From Desulfobacterales bacterium (GTDB taxonomy: Bacteria; Desulfobacterota; Desulfobacteria; Desulfobacterales; JAUCGF01), in the NCBI GenBank assembly GCA_029940345.1, contig JAOZRC010000394.1, positions 1 through 5,638 on the forward strand: a DNA stretch of 5,638 bases, written 5' to 3'. Of this stretch, positions 1-5,587 are shown piece after piece. The notes below the pieces were generated by a model that ran no database searches, was not told the origin of the DNA, and saw only the letters and a program-made list of their open reading frames with translations. Numbering within the stretch: position 1 is the first letter of the stretch; every line of letters starts with the position of its first letter. A program made the position numbers and the translations under genes.

Positions 1-30
1 CTTTGTTACATAATCGTGGTTTTCCAGAGT

Positions 31-66
31 GTGTAACGCGGGAAGCCGGCCCACGCTTGATTACAC
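31..66. other. GC-rich imperfect hairpin of unknown role upstream of the RNA ligase gene
   Basis: GTGTAA at 31-36 pairs with TTACAC at 61-66. Inside it, GCGGG (38-42) can pair with the CCC-A-CGC stretch (50-56) with one bulged A, leaving a loop of about seven bases. The stretch 1-149 has no stop codon in the frame of the downstream ligase, but no start with a ribosome binding site and no recognisable protein similarity. The hairpin could be the end of an upstream transcript, part of a structured RNA or intron end cut by the window edge, or a dispersed palindrome. No T tract follows, so it is not a standard intrinsic terminator. Confidence 0.3.
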
Positions 67-139
67 ATAGAGGGGAGAGAACGGTTGCGCCCTTGCAAGA
101 TGAATGCCAACCACTATTTGTGAACATAGCAAAAATCAC

Positions 140-143
140 AGGA
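140..143 (+). promoter_or_regulatory. ribosome binding site that fixes the RNA ligase start
   Basis: AGGA lies six bases before the ATG at 150. The reading frame is open back to position 3, but the 49 extra residues do not resemble the family, and the family's N-terminal OB-like domain begins right at this ATG. This motif therefore decides the start. Confidence 0.65.
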
Positions 144-149
144 CATATT

Positions 150-1157
150 ATGAGAAAATTAGCTTCAATCCAGAAAATAAAAGACCTTCAACCCATTGAA
201 GGCGCGGATATGATTGAAAAAGCAACCGTATTGGGTTGGCAATTGGTTGTCAAAAAGGGAGAATTTAAAGTTGGCGACTACTGTGTTTATTGCGAGATAG
301 ATAGTGTGCTGCCTGAAAAGCCGGAGTTTGAATTTCTCCGGCCAAGACGGTTCCGCATAAAAACGGTAAAAATGAGAGGACAAATCTCGCAAGGCATTGC
401 CTTTCCCCTTGACATCATCGAAAATTATGTAGCGATAAAACCAGGGGAGGGGTCAGATGTTACGGAAATACTTGAAGTCACCAAATACGAACCACCTATT
501 TCAATTAATATGAAAGGCGAGATTAAAGGAGGGTTCCCGGGATTTATCCCTAAAACGGATGAAACACGCATTCAATCTGTGCCTGGCGTTTTAACCCGTC
601 CTGACAATCAGGGCAGACGGTGTTATATCAGTGAAAAAACAGATGGTACAAGTGCGACTTACTACTTGGAAAATGGCGAGTTTGGGGTGTGTTCGCGTAA
701 CTTGGAATTAAAGGAGACAGAGAAAAATGTCCATTGGCTGGTAGCCCGGCAGGAAGATATTGAAAATAAATTGCGAACTATAAAGCGCAACCTGGCCATC
801 CAGGGAGAAATCATCGGGCCGGGCGTCCAGGGCAATAAATACAAATTGCCCCAACATAAACTGATGGTGTTCAATGTCGTTGATATTGACAATTATACCT
901 ACCTGAATTATGCCGATTTTGTATCATTAATCAAACAAATCGGTCTGGAAACAGCGCCTGTTTTACATGAGGATTACATTTTGGGGCAAGATGATGTGAA
1001 TGGTCTGGTCGCTCTGGCAGAGACTAAAAGCGTTGTGAACCCTAAATTGCACAGCGAAGGAATCGTGGTAAGACCGGTCATAGAGGCGCAAGATTCTGAG
1101 TTGGGGCGATTGAGCTTCAAGGTTATTAATCCAAAATTTCTGCTGAAGTTTGAGTGA
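150..1157 (+). CDS. ATP-dependent RNA ligase, DRB0094 (Rnl5) family
   Basis: Predicted 335-residue RNA ligase that joins a 3'-OH RNA end to a 5'-phosphate end through enzyme-lysine-AMP and RNA-adenylate intermediates, presumably in the cytoplasm. Residues 1 to about 115 match the N-terminal OB-like domain typical of the Deinococcus DraRnl type. Residues about 155-335 are the nucleotidyltransferase domain. Motif I is EKTDGTS with the nucleophile Lys163. CSRN is at 181-184. A motif III-like QGE has Glu220, followed by IIGPGVQGNKY. The IIIa-like KLMVFNVVD is at 237-245, motif IV EGIVVR at 303-308, and motif V LSFKVINPKFLLK at 321-333 with Lys324 and Lys329. Nothing catalytic is missing, and the length fits DraRnl (about 340 residues, from memory). 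The start at 150 has AGGA six bases upstream. It is followed by repeats and has no co-directional neighbour, so it is probably transcribed alone. Family-level function is confident; the physiological substrate is unknown. Confidence 0.9.
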   Translation: MRKLASIQKIKDLQPIEGADMIEKATVLGWQLVVKKGEFKVGDYCVYCEIDSVLPEKPEFEFLRPRRFRIKTVKMRGQISQGIAFPLDIIENYVAIKPGEGSDVTEILEVTKYEPPISINMKGEIKGGFPGFIPKTDETRIQSVPGVLTRPDNQGRRCYISEKTDGTSATYYLENGEFGVCSRNLELKETEKNVHWLVARQEDIENKLRTIKRNLAIQGEIIGPGVQGNKYKLPQHKLMVFNVVDIDNYTYLNYADFVSLIKQIGLETAPVLHEDYILGQDDVNGLVALAETKSVVNPKLHSEGIVVRPVIEAQDSELGRLSFKVINPKFLLKFE

Positions 1158-1194
1158 TTCTTCAACGCTTTGAAACTTTGGCTCACAGGTGTAA

Positions 1195-1343
1195 GAGCCT
1201 GTTTGGAAAGTCGTGATCGAAGCGAAAAAGTGTGAGAGCGAGGGCTGATTTTCGCAAATTTTAAGGGAATAGCCGGCCTATTACCATGAAATTTGCGGAA
1301 AGCAGAACCGCTCTTACGCTTTTGCAGCCGATTTAAGACTTTT
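1195..1343 (+). mobile_element. 160-bp palindromic MITE, copy 1, missing its last 11 bp
   Basis: It starts with GAGCCTGTTTGGAAAGTC directly after TAA (1192-1194), the kind of TNA trinucleotide that flanks the complete copy. It aligns without gaps to the first 149 bases of the copy at 1504-1663, with scattered substitutions (very roughly 85% identity by eye). The two arms pair almost along their full length, so a transcript would fold into one long hairpin. It stops at GACTTTT (1337-1343), where the complete copy continues CAAACAGGCTC. The missing end is replaced by an unrelated repeat beginning GGCTACC, so a later event removed the right terminus. No transposase is encoded. Confidence 0.8.
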
Positions 1344-1473
1344 GGCTACCAACATAAGCTGGGACACTAAATGTAGTCGTAGAGACATTAAGTATATCAG
1401 ATGATTTGCATGTGTGTCAATAACAAACAGGGCTACCAGCACAAGACGGGACAAAGTAAAGCGGAAAGCCGTA
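1344..1473. repeat. direct-repeat segment between the two MITE copies
   Basis: GGCTACCAACATAAGCTGGG (from 1344) recurs as GGCTACCAGCACAAGACGGG (from 1431), 87 bases apart, each followed by ACA and an A-rich run. The right copy runs into GCGGAAAGCCGTA (1461-1473), and that same 13-mer occurs at 1984-1996 inside the other MITE. The segment separates the truncated MITE from the last recognisable codons of the ATPase remnant (1476-1499), so it probably replaced the rest of that gene. It looks like the remains of a dispersed genomic repeat. No coding potential is evident; the open frame across it on the minus strand is chance plus the ATPase scrap. Confidence 0.5.
1391..1420 (-). promoter_or_regulatory. 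candidate sigma70-type promoter pointing left
   Basis: On the minus strand TTGACA (1420-1415) is followed after 18 bases by TATACT (1396-1391), a perfect -35 box and a 5/6 match to the -10 box. It lies between the two GGCTACC repeats. A transcript would run through the truncated MITE toward the convergent 3' end of the RNA ligase gene. No gene follows it on this strand, so it may be a relic of a deleted gene or a promoter carried by the repeat. This rests on sequence match only. Confidence 0.35.
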
Positions 1474-1475
1474 AC

Positions 1476-1883
1476 TGTTTTAAGATGTTTCAATTCCAGC
1501 TTAGAGCCTGTTTGGAAAGTCGTGATCGAAGTGAAAAAGTGTGAGAACGAGTACAAATTTTCGCAAATTTTATGGCAATAGCCAGCCTATTGGCCTAAAA
1601 TTTACGTAAATTTGAACCGTTCTCAAGCTTTTGCAGCCGATTTAAGACTTTTCAAACAGGCTCTTAAGAACATGAAACCGGCTGTCTTCCATCAATTTCC
1701 AAAGCGTTTGGTTCATAATCCAGGTTTTACCGCACTGACGCGGTGCCCAGACCGTGATGTAATGGCCCCCTTCTTGGACTATTTCCCCACAAGCTGAATG
1801 CAAGCCGTTTCAATCATTTGTTTGCGAGGGGCATAATAATGGCTGAATTTATCCACCGGGCCGTAAGAGGAAAATTCACGCAT
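1476..1883 (-). pseudogene. AAA-ATPase-like gene, 5' remnant, frameshifted and split by a MITE
   Basis: Read leftward from ATG at 1883 (AAAAGGA lies just upstream). The first 33 codons give MREFSSYGPVDKFSHYYAPR and on to QLVG, the N-terminus typical of the AAA-ATPase-like proteins that usually carry a C-terminal PD-(D/E)XK nuclease domain and run to several hundred residues. The frame then meets TAG (1781-1779). Adding one G to the G run at 1785-1788 continues it as GEIVQEGGHYITVWAPRQ then CGKTW, with the Walker A GKT at 1731-1723. It continues to DSRFHVLK, where the 160-bp MITE interrupts. Beyond the MITE, LELKHLKT (1499-1476) resumes in the same frame once one TTA is removed, and homology then ends. 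Everything after that, including the expected Walker B and nuclease regions, is gone. The gene is dead by three independent lesions. Family assignment is from remembered sequence patterns. Confidence 0.75.
1504..1663 (+). mobile_element. 160-bp palindromic MITE, copy 2, complete, with 3-bp target duplication
   Basis: Ends are GAGCCTGTTTGGAAAGTC on the left and GACTTTTCAAACAGGCTC on the right, inverted repeats with one mismatch at the tips and continuing imperfectly for about 50 bp. The centre (GGCAATAGCC / CCTATTGGCC) also pairs, so the whole element is nearly one hairpin. TTA at 1501-1503 and 1664-1666 is the target duplication, confirmed because removing the element and one TTA restores the ATPase reading frame (RFHVLK-LELKHLKT). 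Ends beginning GAG and a TNA duplication are what I would expect of a non-autonomous derivative of an IS5-family (IS1031-type) element. That family link is inference, as no transposase is present. Confidence 0.85.
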
Positions 1884-1899
1884 GGCTAAATCCTTTTGA

Positions 1900-2024
1900 G
1901 TAACCGTTCACTCCCCCCTACGTTCAAACTAACGCGGGACAGCTTCCCATGCTACAAACTCACGCATGGCGCGATCATATAGAGCGGAAAGCCGTACCGC
2001 TTAAGGGGGGGAGTGAACGGTTAC
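1900..2024 (+). mobile_element. 125-bp MITE with IS66-like ends and 8-bp target duplication
   Basis: GTAACCGTTCACTCCCCCC at 1900-1918 is mirrored by GGGGGGGAGTGAACGGTTAC ending at 2024. CCTTTTGA occurs immediately outside both ends (1892-1899 and 2025-2032), a perfect 8-bp target duplication. GTAA termini together with 8-bp duplications are characteristic of the IS66 family, so this is probably an internally deleted or captured IS66-type element; no ORF remains. Inside are an 11-bp direct repeat with one mismatch (CAAACTAACGC at 1925, CAAACTCACGC at 1955) and the hairpin AGCGGAAAGCCGTACCGCT near 1983-2001. The insertion landed on the ribosome binding site of the ATPase remnant, but the duplication left a copy of that site (minus strand TCAAAAGGA) in place. 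Confidence 0.8.
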
Positions 2025-2051
2025 CCTTTTGAAGTGTCAGTTATAAAGCAA

Positions 2052-3641
2052 TTATTTCAAGTTTGCCAATGGCCTGATTTCTACATGTTGTGTCATCAAA
2101 TAGCTTTTAACTTCTGAAATAGGCACTTCACGACGATGGAAAATGCCGGCCGCCAGCGCGGATTCGACTTGTGTCTTACTAAATACGTCGTAAAAATGCG
2201 CGGCATTGCCGGCACCGCTGGAAGCAATCACCGGAATCGTAACCGCCGCTTTGACCGCATTGATCAGTTCCAGATCAAAACCGGAATTTGTGCCGTCACG
2301 GTCGATGCAATTCAGCAAGATTTCACCGGCGCCCAGTTCTTCGCAGGCCTTAGCAAGTGTAACGGCATCCAAGTTGCGGCCTTCGCGGCCGCCTTTGACA
2401 GTGCATTGATACCAGCACCAGGTTTCACCCCCAGGGCCGGGAAAGGCGGTTTTAATGACCTGATGATCGGTCGCATCCGGTGAGGTTACATACACCCGAC
2501 GCGGATCAATCGAGATCACCACCGCCTGATTGCCGTAAACTGCGGATATTTGTTCAATTGAACTTTGACCGGTTTTCTCACCGGTTTTCAAATAGTCTTC
2601 GACAATCAAAACGGCGTCACTGCCGATGGAAATCTTATCTGCTCCGGAGCGAAAATAGGCGTCCGCCACTTCCAAAGGCGTGTAGCGCTTCCCATCTTTG
2701 TCGATGTAATCCCGTATCCCGCCGCCAATCGTCAGCGGTACAAAAACATTTTGTGATGTCAGTTTCAACACTTCGATCATCGGCATATCCTTGAGGGGAA
2801 AAGCCCTGAATCCGGTAATATTCAAGAAGGTGATCTCATCGGCGCCTTCTTCATAATAGCGTTGCGCCAGTTCCACCGGCTTGCCGAGATTGCGCACGTT
2901 CCCTTTTTCACGAACATCATACTGGTCACCTTTGGTGACGATCAGGTCGCCTCTGTCGTTAGTTCTGACATCCAGGCAGGCGATGATGCGTTTGGAGAGA
3001 CGGGTCAGGCCTATTGGCGGAAGGGGAGCGTCCGTCTCCCCGATTCCGGCTATGAAATTTCGCAGCAGCGTTAAACCGGCGACACTGCTTTTTTCCGGAT
3101 GAAACTGGGTGGCAATGATATTGCCTTTGCGGATGCTGCTGACAAAACGAATGCCGTAGTCGGTTTTGGTCAACACCGCATCCTCATCTTCAGGCGCAAT
3201 ATAATAAGAGTGTACAAAATAAAATTTTTCATCATTACCCAGGCCGTTGAAAAACCCGGACGGCTTACATCTGTTCACCCCGTTCCATCCGATATGCGGT
3301 ACAGCCAGATCGATATCAAAGCGTTTTACGACACCCGGAATAATGTTCAAGCCTTTCTCATCCGGCGCCTCTTCGCTTTTTGTAAACAGGGCCTGCAGCC
3401 CCATACAAATTCCCAGGAAAGGTCTGTCCGCCAGCAAATAATCTCTGAGCGGTTCGACATACTTTTTAGCGCGTAAAATACGCATCATACTGCCGAAATT
3501 GCCAACACCAGGGAACACCAGCTTTTTAGCTGTTATGATGTCATTTTTGTCTGAAACGATCCTCACAGTTTCGCCCAGGCTTTCAATGGCATTGATGACG
3601 CTGCGAACATTGCCGGCACCATAATCTAATAATGTGATCAT
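2052..3641 (-). CDS. hisHF: imidazole glycerol phosphate synthase, fused glutaminase-cyclase (HisHF)
   Basis: A 529-residue fusion of HisH and HisF. It converts PRFAR and glutamine to imidazole glycerol phosphate, AICAR and glutamate, the fifth step of histidine synthesis, in the cytosol. Residues 1 to about 203 are the class I glutaminase: LLDYGAGN at 4-11, nucleophile Cys79 in GICMGLQ, His181 and Glu183 in QFHPEKS. A linker of about ten residues leads to the HisF (beta-alpha)8 barrel (about 215-520). There Asp224 in ACLDVR and Asp447 in CIDRDGT match the catalytic aspartates, Asp379 lies in SIDPRRVYV, and phosphate loops are at GGGIR (307-311) and SSGAG (474-478). The barrel carries extra segments (NDRGDLIVTKGDQYDVRE at 228-245, about 312-322, and about 350-365) that ordinary bacterial HisF lacks but plant and fungal HIS7 have. 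No other his gene is in the window. The start has GAAAGG about eight bases upstream. Function is very secure. Confidence 0.95.
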   Translation of the reverse strand: MITLLDYGAGNVRSVINAIESLGETVRIVSDKNDIITAKKLVFPGVGNFGSMMRILRAKKYVEPLRDYLLADRPFLGICMGLQALFTKSEEAPDEKGLNIIPGVVKRFDIDLAVPHIGWNGVNRCKPSGFFNGLGNDEKFYFVHSYYIAPEDEDAVLTKTDYGIRFVSSIRKGNIIATQFHPEKSSVAGLTLLRNFIAGIGETDAPLPPIGLTRLSKRIIACLDVRTNDRGDLIVTKGDQYDVREKGNVRNLGKPVELAQRYYEEGADEITFLNITGFRAFPLKDMPMIEVLKLTSQNVFVPLTIGGGIRDYIDKDGKRYTPLEVADAYFRSGADKISIGSDAVLIVEDYLKTGEKTGQSSIEQISAVYGNQAVVISIDPRRVYVTSPDATDHQVIKTAFPGPGGETWCWYQCTVKGGREGRNLDAVTLAKACEELGAGEILLNCIDRDGTNSGFDLELINAVKAAVTIPVIASSGAGNAAHFYDVFSKTQVESALAAGIFHRREVPISEVKSYLMTQHVEIRPLANLK

Positions 3642-3689
3642 TTTATTTGCCTTTCATAAAATTGATGATTTTAACGTGTTATGAAATAA

Positions 3690-3718
3690 CTTTTAACATT
3701 TAGCCTTTACACTGTCAA
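3690..3718 (-). promoter_or_regulatory. candidate promoter for hisHF
   Basis: On the minus strand TTGACA (3718-3713) is followed after 17 bases by TAAAAG (3695-3690). The -35 box is perfect and the -10 box matches 4 of 6. The -10 box lies about 50 bases before the hisHF start codon at 3641, a plausible leader length. No leader peptide, T box or attenuator hairpin was recognised in 3642-3690. Confidence 0.4.
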
Positions 3719-3773
3719 ATTGATACCACATTACTTATAAAAACAAGAGCCGGTCATCAGTAAATTTGGAAAT

Positions 3774-3876
3774 ATAGACAGTCACATATTAAATTTCACT
3801 GCGTTATCGGTCGTCGGCGTATTACAATACAGCCTCCTCCCTCTAGCCTTGTGAAATGTAATATATGACTGTCTAT
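3774..3876. repeat. 103-bp element with 26-bp near-perfect inverted repeats between hisHF and the nuclease gene
   Basis: The 26 bases at 3774-3799 (beginning ATAGACAGTC) are the reverse complement of 3851-3876 (ending GACTGTCTAT) with only two mismatches. A 51-base centre between them contains TCGGTCGTCGGCGT and a pyrimidine run. TA occurs at both outer tips (3775-3776 and 3874-3875), which would fit a TA-targeting, IS630/Tc1-like MITE with GACAGTC ends. Because the TA is itself part of the palindrome, the duplication cannot be proven. Alternatives are a large operator for a dimeric regulator of the two divergent genes, or a bidirectional hairpin. It is AT-rich at its arms and encodes no protein. 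Confidence 0.6.
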
Positions 3877-3928
3877 GGCTGAAATAGTGGAATTTGGTTT
3901 TCTTTTTTGCTGCAATGTGCTAACCGGG

Positions 3929-3959
3929 TTTACATGGTTTAACATCGGATCAATATTAA
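3929..3959 (+). promoter_or_regulatory. weak candidate promoter for the beta-CASP nuclease gene
   Basis: TTTACA (3929-3934) is followed after 19 bases by TATTAA (3954-3959), an imperfect sigma70-like pair with a long spacer, about 27 bases before the start codon. It lies just right of the inverted-repeat element. An alternative pair, TTAACA (3939-3944) with TACTAA (3963-3968), is weaker. Neither is strong. Confidence 0.25.
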
Positions 3960-3973
3960 TCATACTAAATCAA

Positions 3974-3978
3974 AGGAG
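3974..3978 (+). promoter_or_regulatory. ribosome binding site that fixes the nuclease start
   Basis: AGGAG sits seven bases before ATG at 3986. This favours that codon over an in-frame ATG at 3875, which lies at the edge of the inverted repeat, has no ribosome binding site and would add 37 hydrophobic residues absent from the family. The ATG at 3981 is in another frame. Confidence 0.8.
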
Positions 3979-3985
3979 CGATGAA

Positions 3986-5563
3986 ATGCATGTAACATTT
4001 TATGGAGCGGTCAGAGAGGTTACCGGCTCAATGCATCTGCTTGACACCGGTTCCGACCCTATTTTATTAGACTGCGGTCTTTACCAGGGACGCCGTCAGA
4101 ATGCCGCTGAGAAAAACCGGGTCCTACATTTTGACCCGTCTTTAGTGGCGAACCTTATTCTATCCCATGCCCATATTGATCATTCGGGCCGAATCCCTTT
4201 GCTCACCAAACGAAATTTTCCCGGTCGCGTGATATGCACTCGCGCCACTGTTGACGCATGCGGCTATTTGCTGCCCGATTCCGGGCATATCCAGGAATCG
4301 GACGCCGATTATTTAAATTATAAAACCGTACGCCGGGCCTTATCTGAAATCAAATCCGGCCCGGATCGTAAAAAACTCAGTCGGCGCCAATCAGATAATA
4401 TCAAAAAAACACTGAAAAAAGGCCGCCACAGACTGAACAAAGATGCTATCAACACGTTGATGCGTAAACATAATCTTAAGAGTGTCAAGCCACTGTATAC
4501 GCAGGAGGATGCCCATCAGGCGCTTTCCTATTTTGACGGCGCTCCTTACCGCCATCCGTTAACAATCGGCAGAAACCTGACTTGCACCTTTTACGAGGCC
4601 GGTCATATCCTGGGATCGGCCATCAGTATGATCAAATACAGCGCTAACGGAAAAAACCTCACTGTCTGCTATACGGGTGACATTGGCCGTTTTGATAAGC
4701 CCATTCTCAGGGATCCGACTTTGAAATTTGAAGATCAGGACCGTGATATTGATTTATTGATTATGGAAAGCACTTATGGGGATCGGGAACACGATCCGGT
4801 GACGGATTTGCGCGGCAAATTAAAGCATGTTTTACTGGATGCGATTGAGCGTGGCGGTTGTGTGTTAATTCCTTCTTTTGCATACGGCCGCACCCAGGAA
4901 CTGCTTTATGTTATCCATGAATTATACAATGAAGGTGAAGTTCCCCGGTTGCCCGTATATGTTGACAGTCCGCTGGCGACCAACATCACAAAGGTGTTTG
5001 GCGAACATCCCGAAGTTTACGATCAGGAAACGCACACAACATTTTTGGAAAAAGGGCAAAACCCATTTCGTTTTGACCAGGCGCATTTTGTCGCCTCTGT
5101 CGATGAATCGATCAAATTAGTCAAGGACAAGACACCGCATATTGTCATTTCAGCATCGGGTATGTGTGAAGCCGGGCGTATTTTGCATCACTTACGTTAT
5201 AAAATCCATAATCCTAAGAATACAATTTTGATCGTGGGCTACATGGCCCAACACACATTGGGGCGTCGTCTTTTGGAAGAAGGGGTGGCCTATGCGGCCA
5301 ATGGACGAAAGGGTGATCCGCCTTTGCTGCGGTTTTTTAATAAGGAGTACCCGTTAAAAGCCCATGTTGTTTCCCTGGGAGGATTTTCCGCCCATGCGGA
5401 TAAGCACGAGATGCTCCGGTTTTTAAAAAAGTCCAATCTGCGAATTAAAAAGATTGCGATAGTTCACGGGGAAGAAGATCAGTCCCTGGCGTTTAGCGAT
5501 TTTTTGGAACAAAACGGCTTTAATACGGTTGTGCCCAAAGTCGGCCAAACACTTCGTGTATAA
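3986..5563 (+). CDS. MBL-fold / beta-CASP RNA nuclease (YSH1/CPSF73-like, COG1236 type)
   Basis: A 525-residue predicted zinc-dependent RNA endo- or exonuclease, cytoplasmic, with no signal peptide. The MBL domain opens with VTFYGAVREVTGSMHLL and LDCGLYQG. Zinc ligands are in HAHIDH (61-66), His207 in EAGHILGS and Asp232 in YTGDIGR. The beta-CASP cap follows: motif A MESTYGD with Glu261, IPSFAYGRTQELLY at 295-308, SASGMCEAGRILHHL at 389-403 (motif B His401/402), and motif C FSAHAD with His470. The RMMBL end carries IVHGEEDQ with His494. All metal-binding and catalytic residues are present. Residues about 112-165 form a lysine/arginine-rich, probably helical insert between the SGHIQE.DA.YLN and PLYT.EDA segments, which in relatives I remember are much closer together; it may help bind RNA. 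It is divergent from hisHF with no downstream partner. Specific substrate is unknown (mRNA or rRNA processing is likely). Confidence 0.9.
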   Translation: MHVTFYGAVREVTGSMHLLDTGSDPILLDCGLYQGRRQNAAEKNRVLHFDPSLVANLILSHAHIDHSGRIPLLTKRNFPGRVICTRATVDACGYLLPDSGHIQESDADYLNYKTVRRALSEIKSGPDRKKLSRRQSDNIKKTLKKGRHRLNKDAINTLMRKHNLKSVKPLYTQEDAHQALSYFDGAPYRHPLTIGRNLTCTFYEAGHILGSAISMIKYSANGKNLTVCYTGDIGRFDKPILRDPTLKFEDQDRDIDLLIMESTYGDREHDPVTDLRGKLKHVLLDAIERGGCVLIPSFAYGRTQELLYVIHELYNEGEVPRLPVYVDSPLATNITKVFGEHPEVYDQETHTTFLEKGQNPFRFDQAHFVASVDESIKLVKDKTPHIVISASGMCEAGRILHHLRYKIHNPKNTILIVGYMAQHTLGRRLLEEGVAYAANGRKGDPPLLRFFNKEYPLKAHVVSLGGFSAHADKHEMLRFLKKSNLRIKKIAIVHGEEDQSLAFSDFLEQNGFNTVVPKVGQTLRV

Positions 5564-5587
5564 AAAATAATTTACCTTACTTGCTAA

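Noticed and set aside
3..149. N-terminal extension of the RNA ligase from the ATG at 3
   Set aside because: No ribosome binding site is visible, the residues do not resemble the family, and ATG at 150 has AGGA at good spacing and starts exactly where the family domain begins.
1161..1174. TTCAA-CGCT-TTGAA hairpin after the ligase stop as a terminator
   Set aside because: The stem is only five A/T-rich pairs and no T tract follows. The MITE hairpin at 1195 is a better candidate for 3' end formation.
1344..1458. CRISPR-like direct repeats
   Set aside because: Only two imperfect copies about 87 bases apart, with no repeat-spacer periodicity and no cas genes.
1314..1556. 80-codon open frame on the minus strand resembling a hydrophobic small protein
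   Set aside because: It is a patchwork of MITE ends, direct repeats and the LELKHLKT scrap of the ATPase remnant, with no ribosome binding site at its ATG.
1612..1797. 61-codon open frame on the plus strand
   Set aside because: It starts inside the MITE and runs antisense to the ATPase remnant, with no family resemblance.
2136..3476. Several plus-strand open frames of 60-125 codons opposite hisHF
   Set aside because: All are antisense shadows of the well-supported hisHF coding sequence.
3875..3985. N-terminal extension of the nuclease from the ATG at 3875, which would look like a membrane segment
   Set aside because: The codon lies at the edge of the inverted repeat without a ribosome binding site. 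AGGAG precedes ATG at 3986, where the family sequence begins.
150..5563. RNA ligase and beta-CASP nuclease as one RNA cut-and-seal system
   Set aside because: They are separated by 2.8 kb containing hisHF on the other strand and several mobile elements, so nothing shows co-transcription or a functional link.
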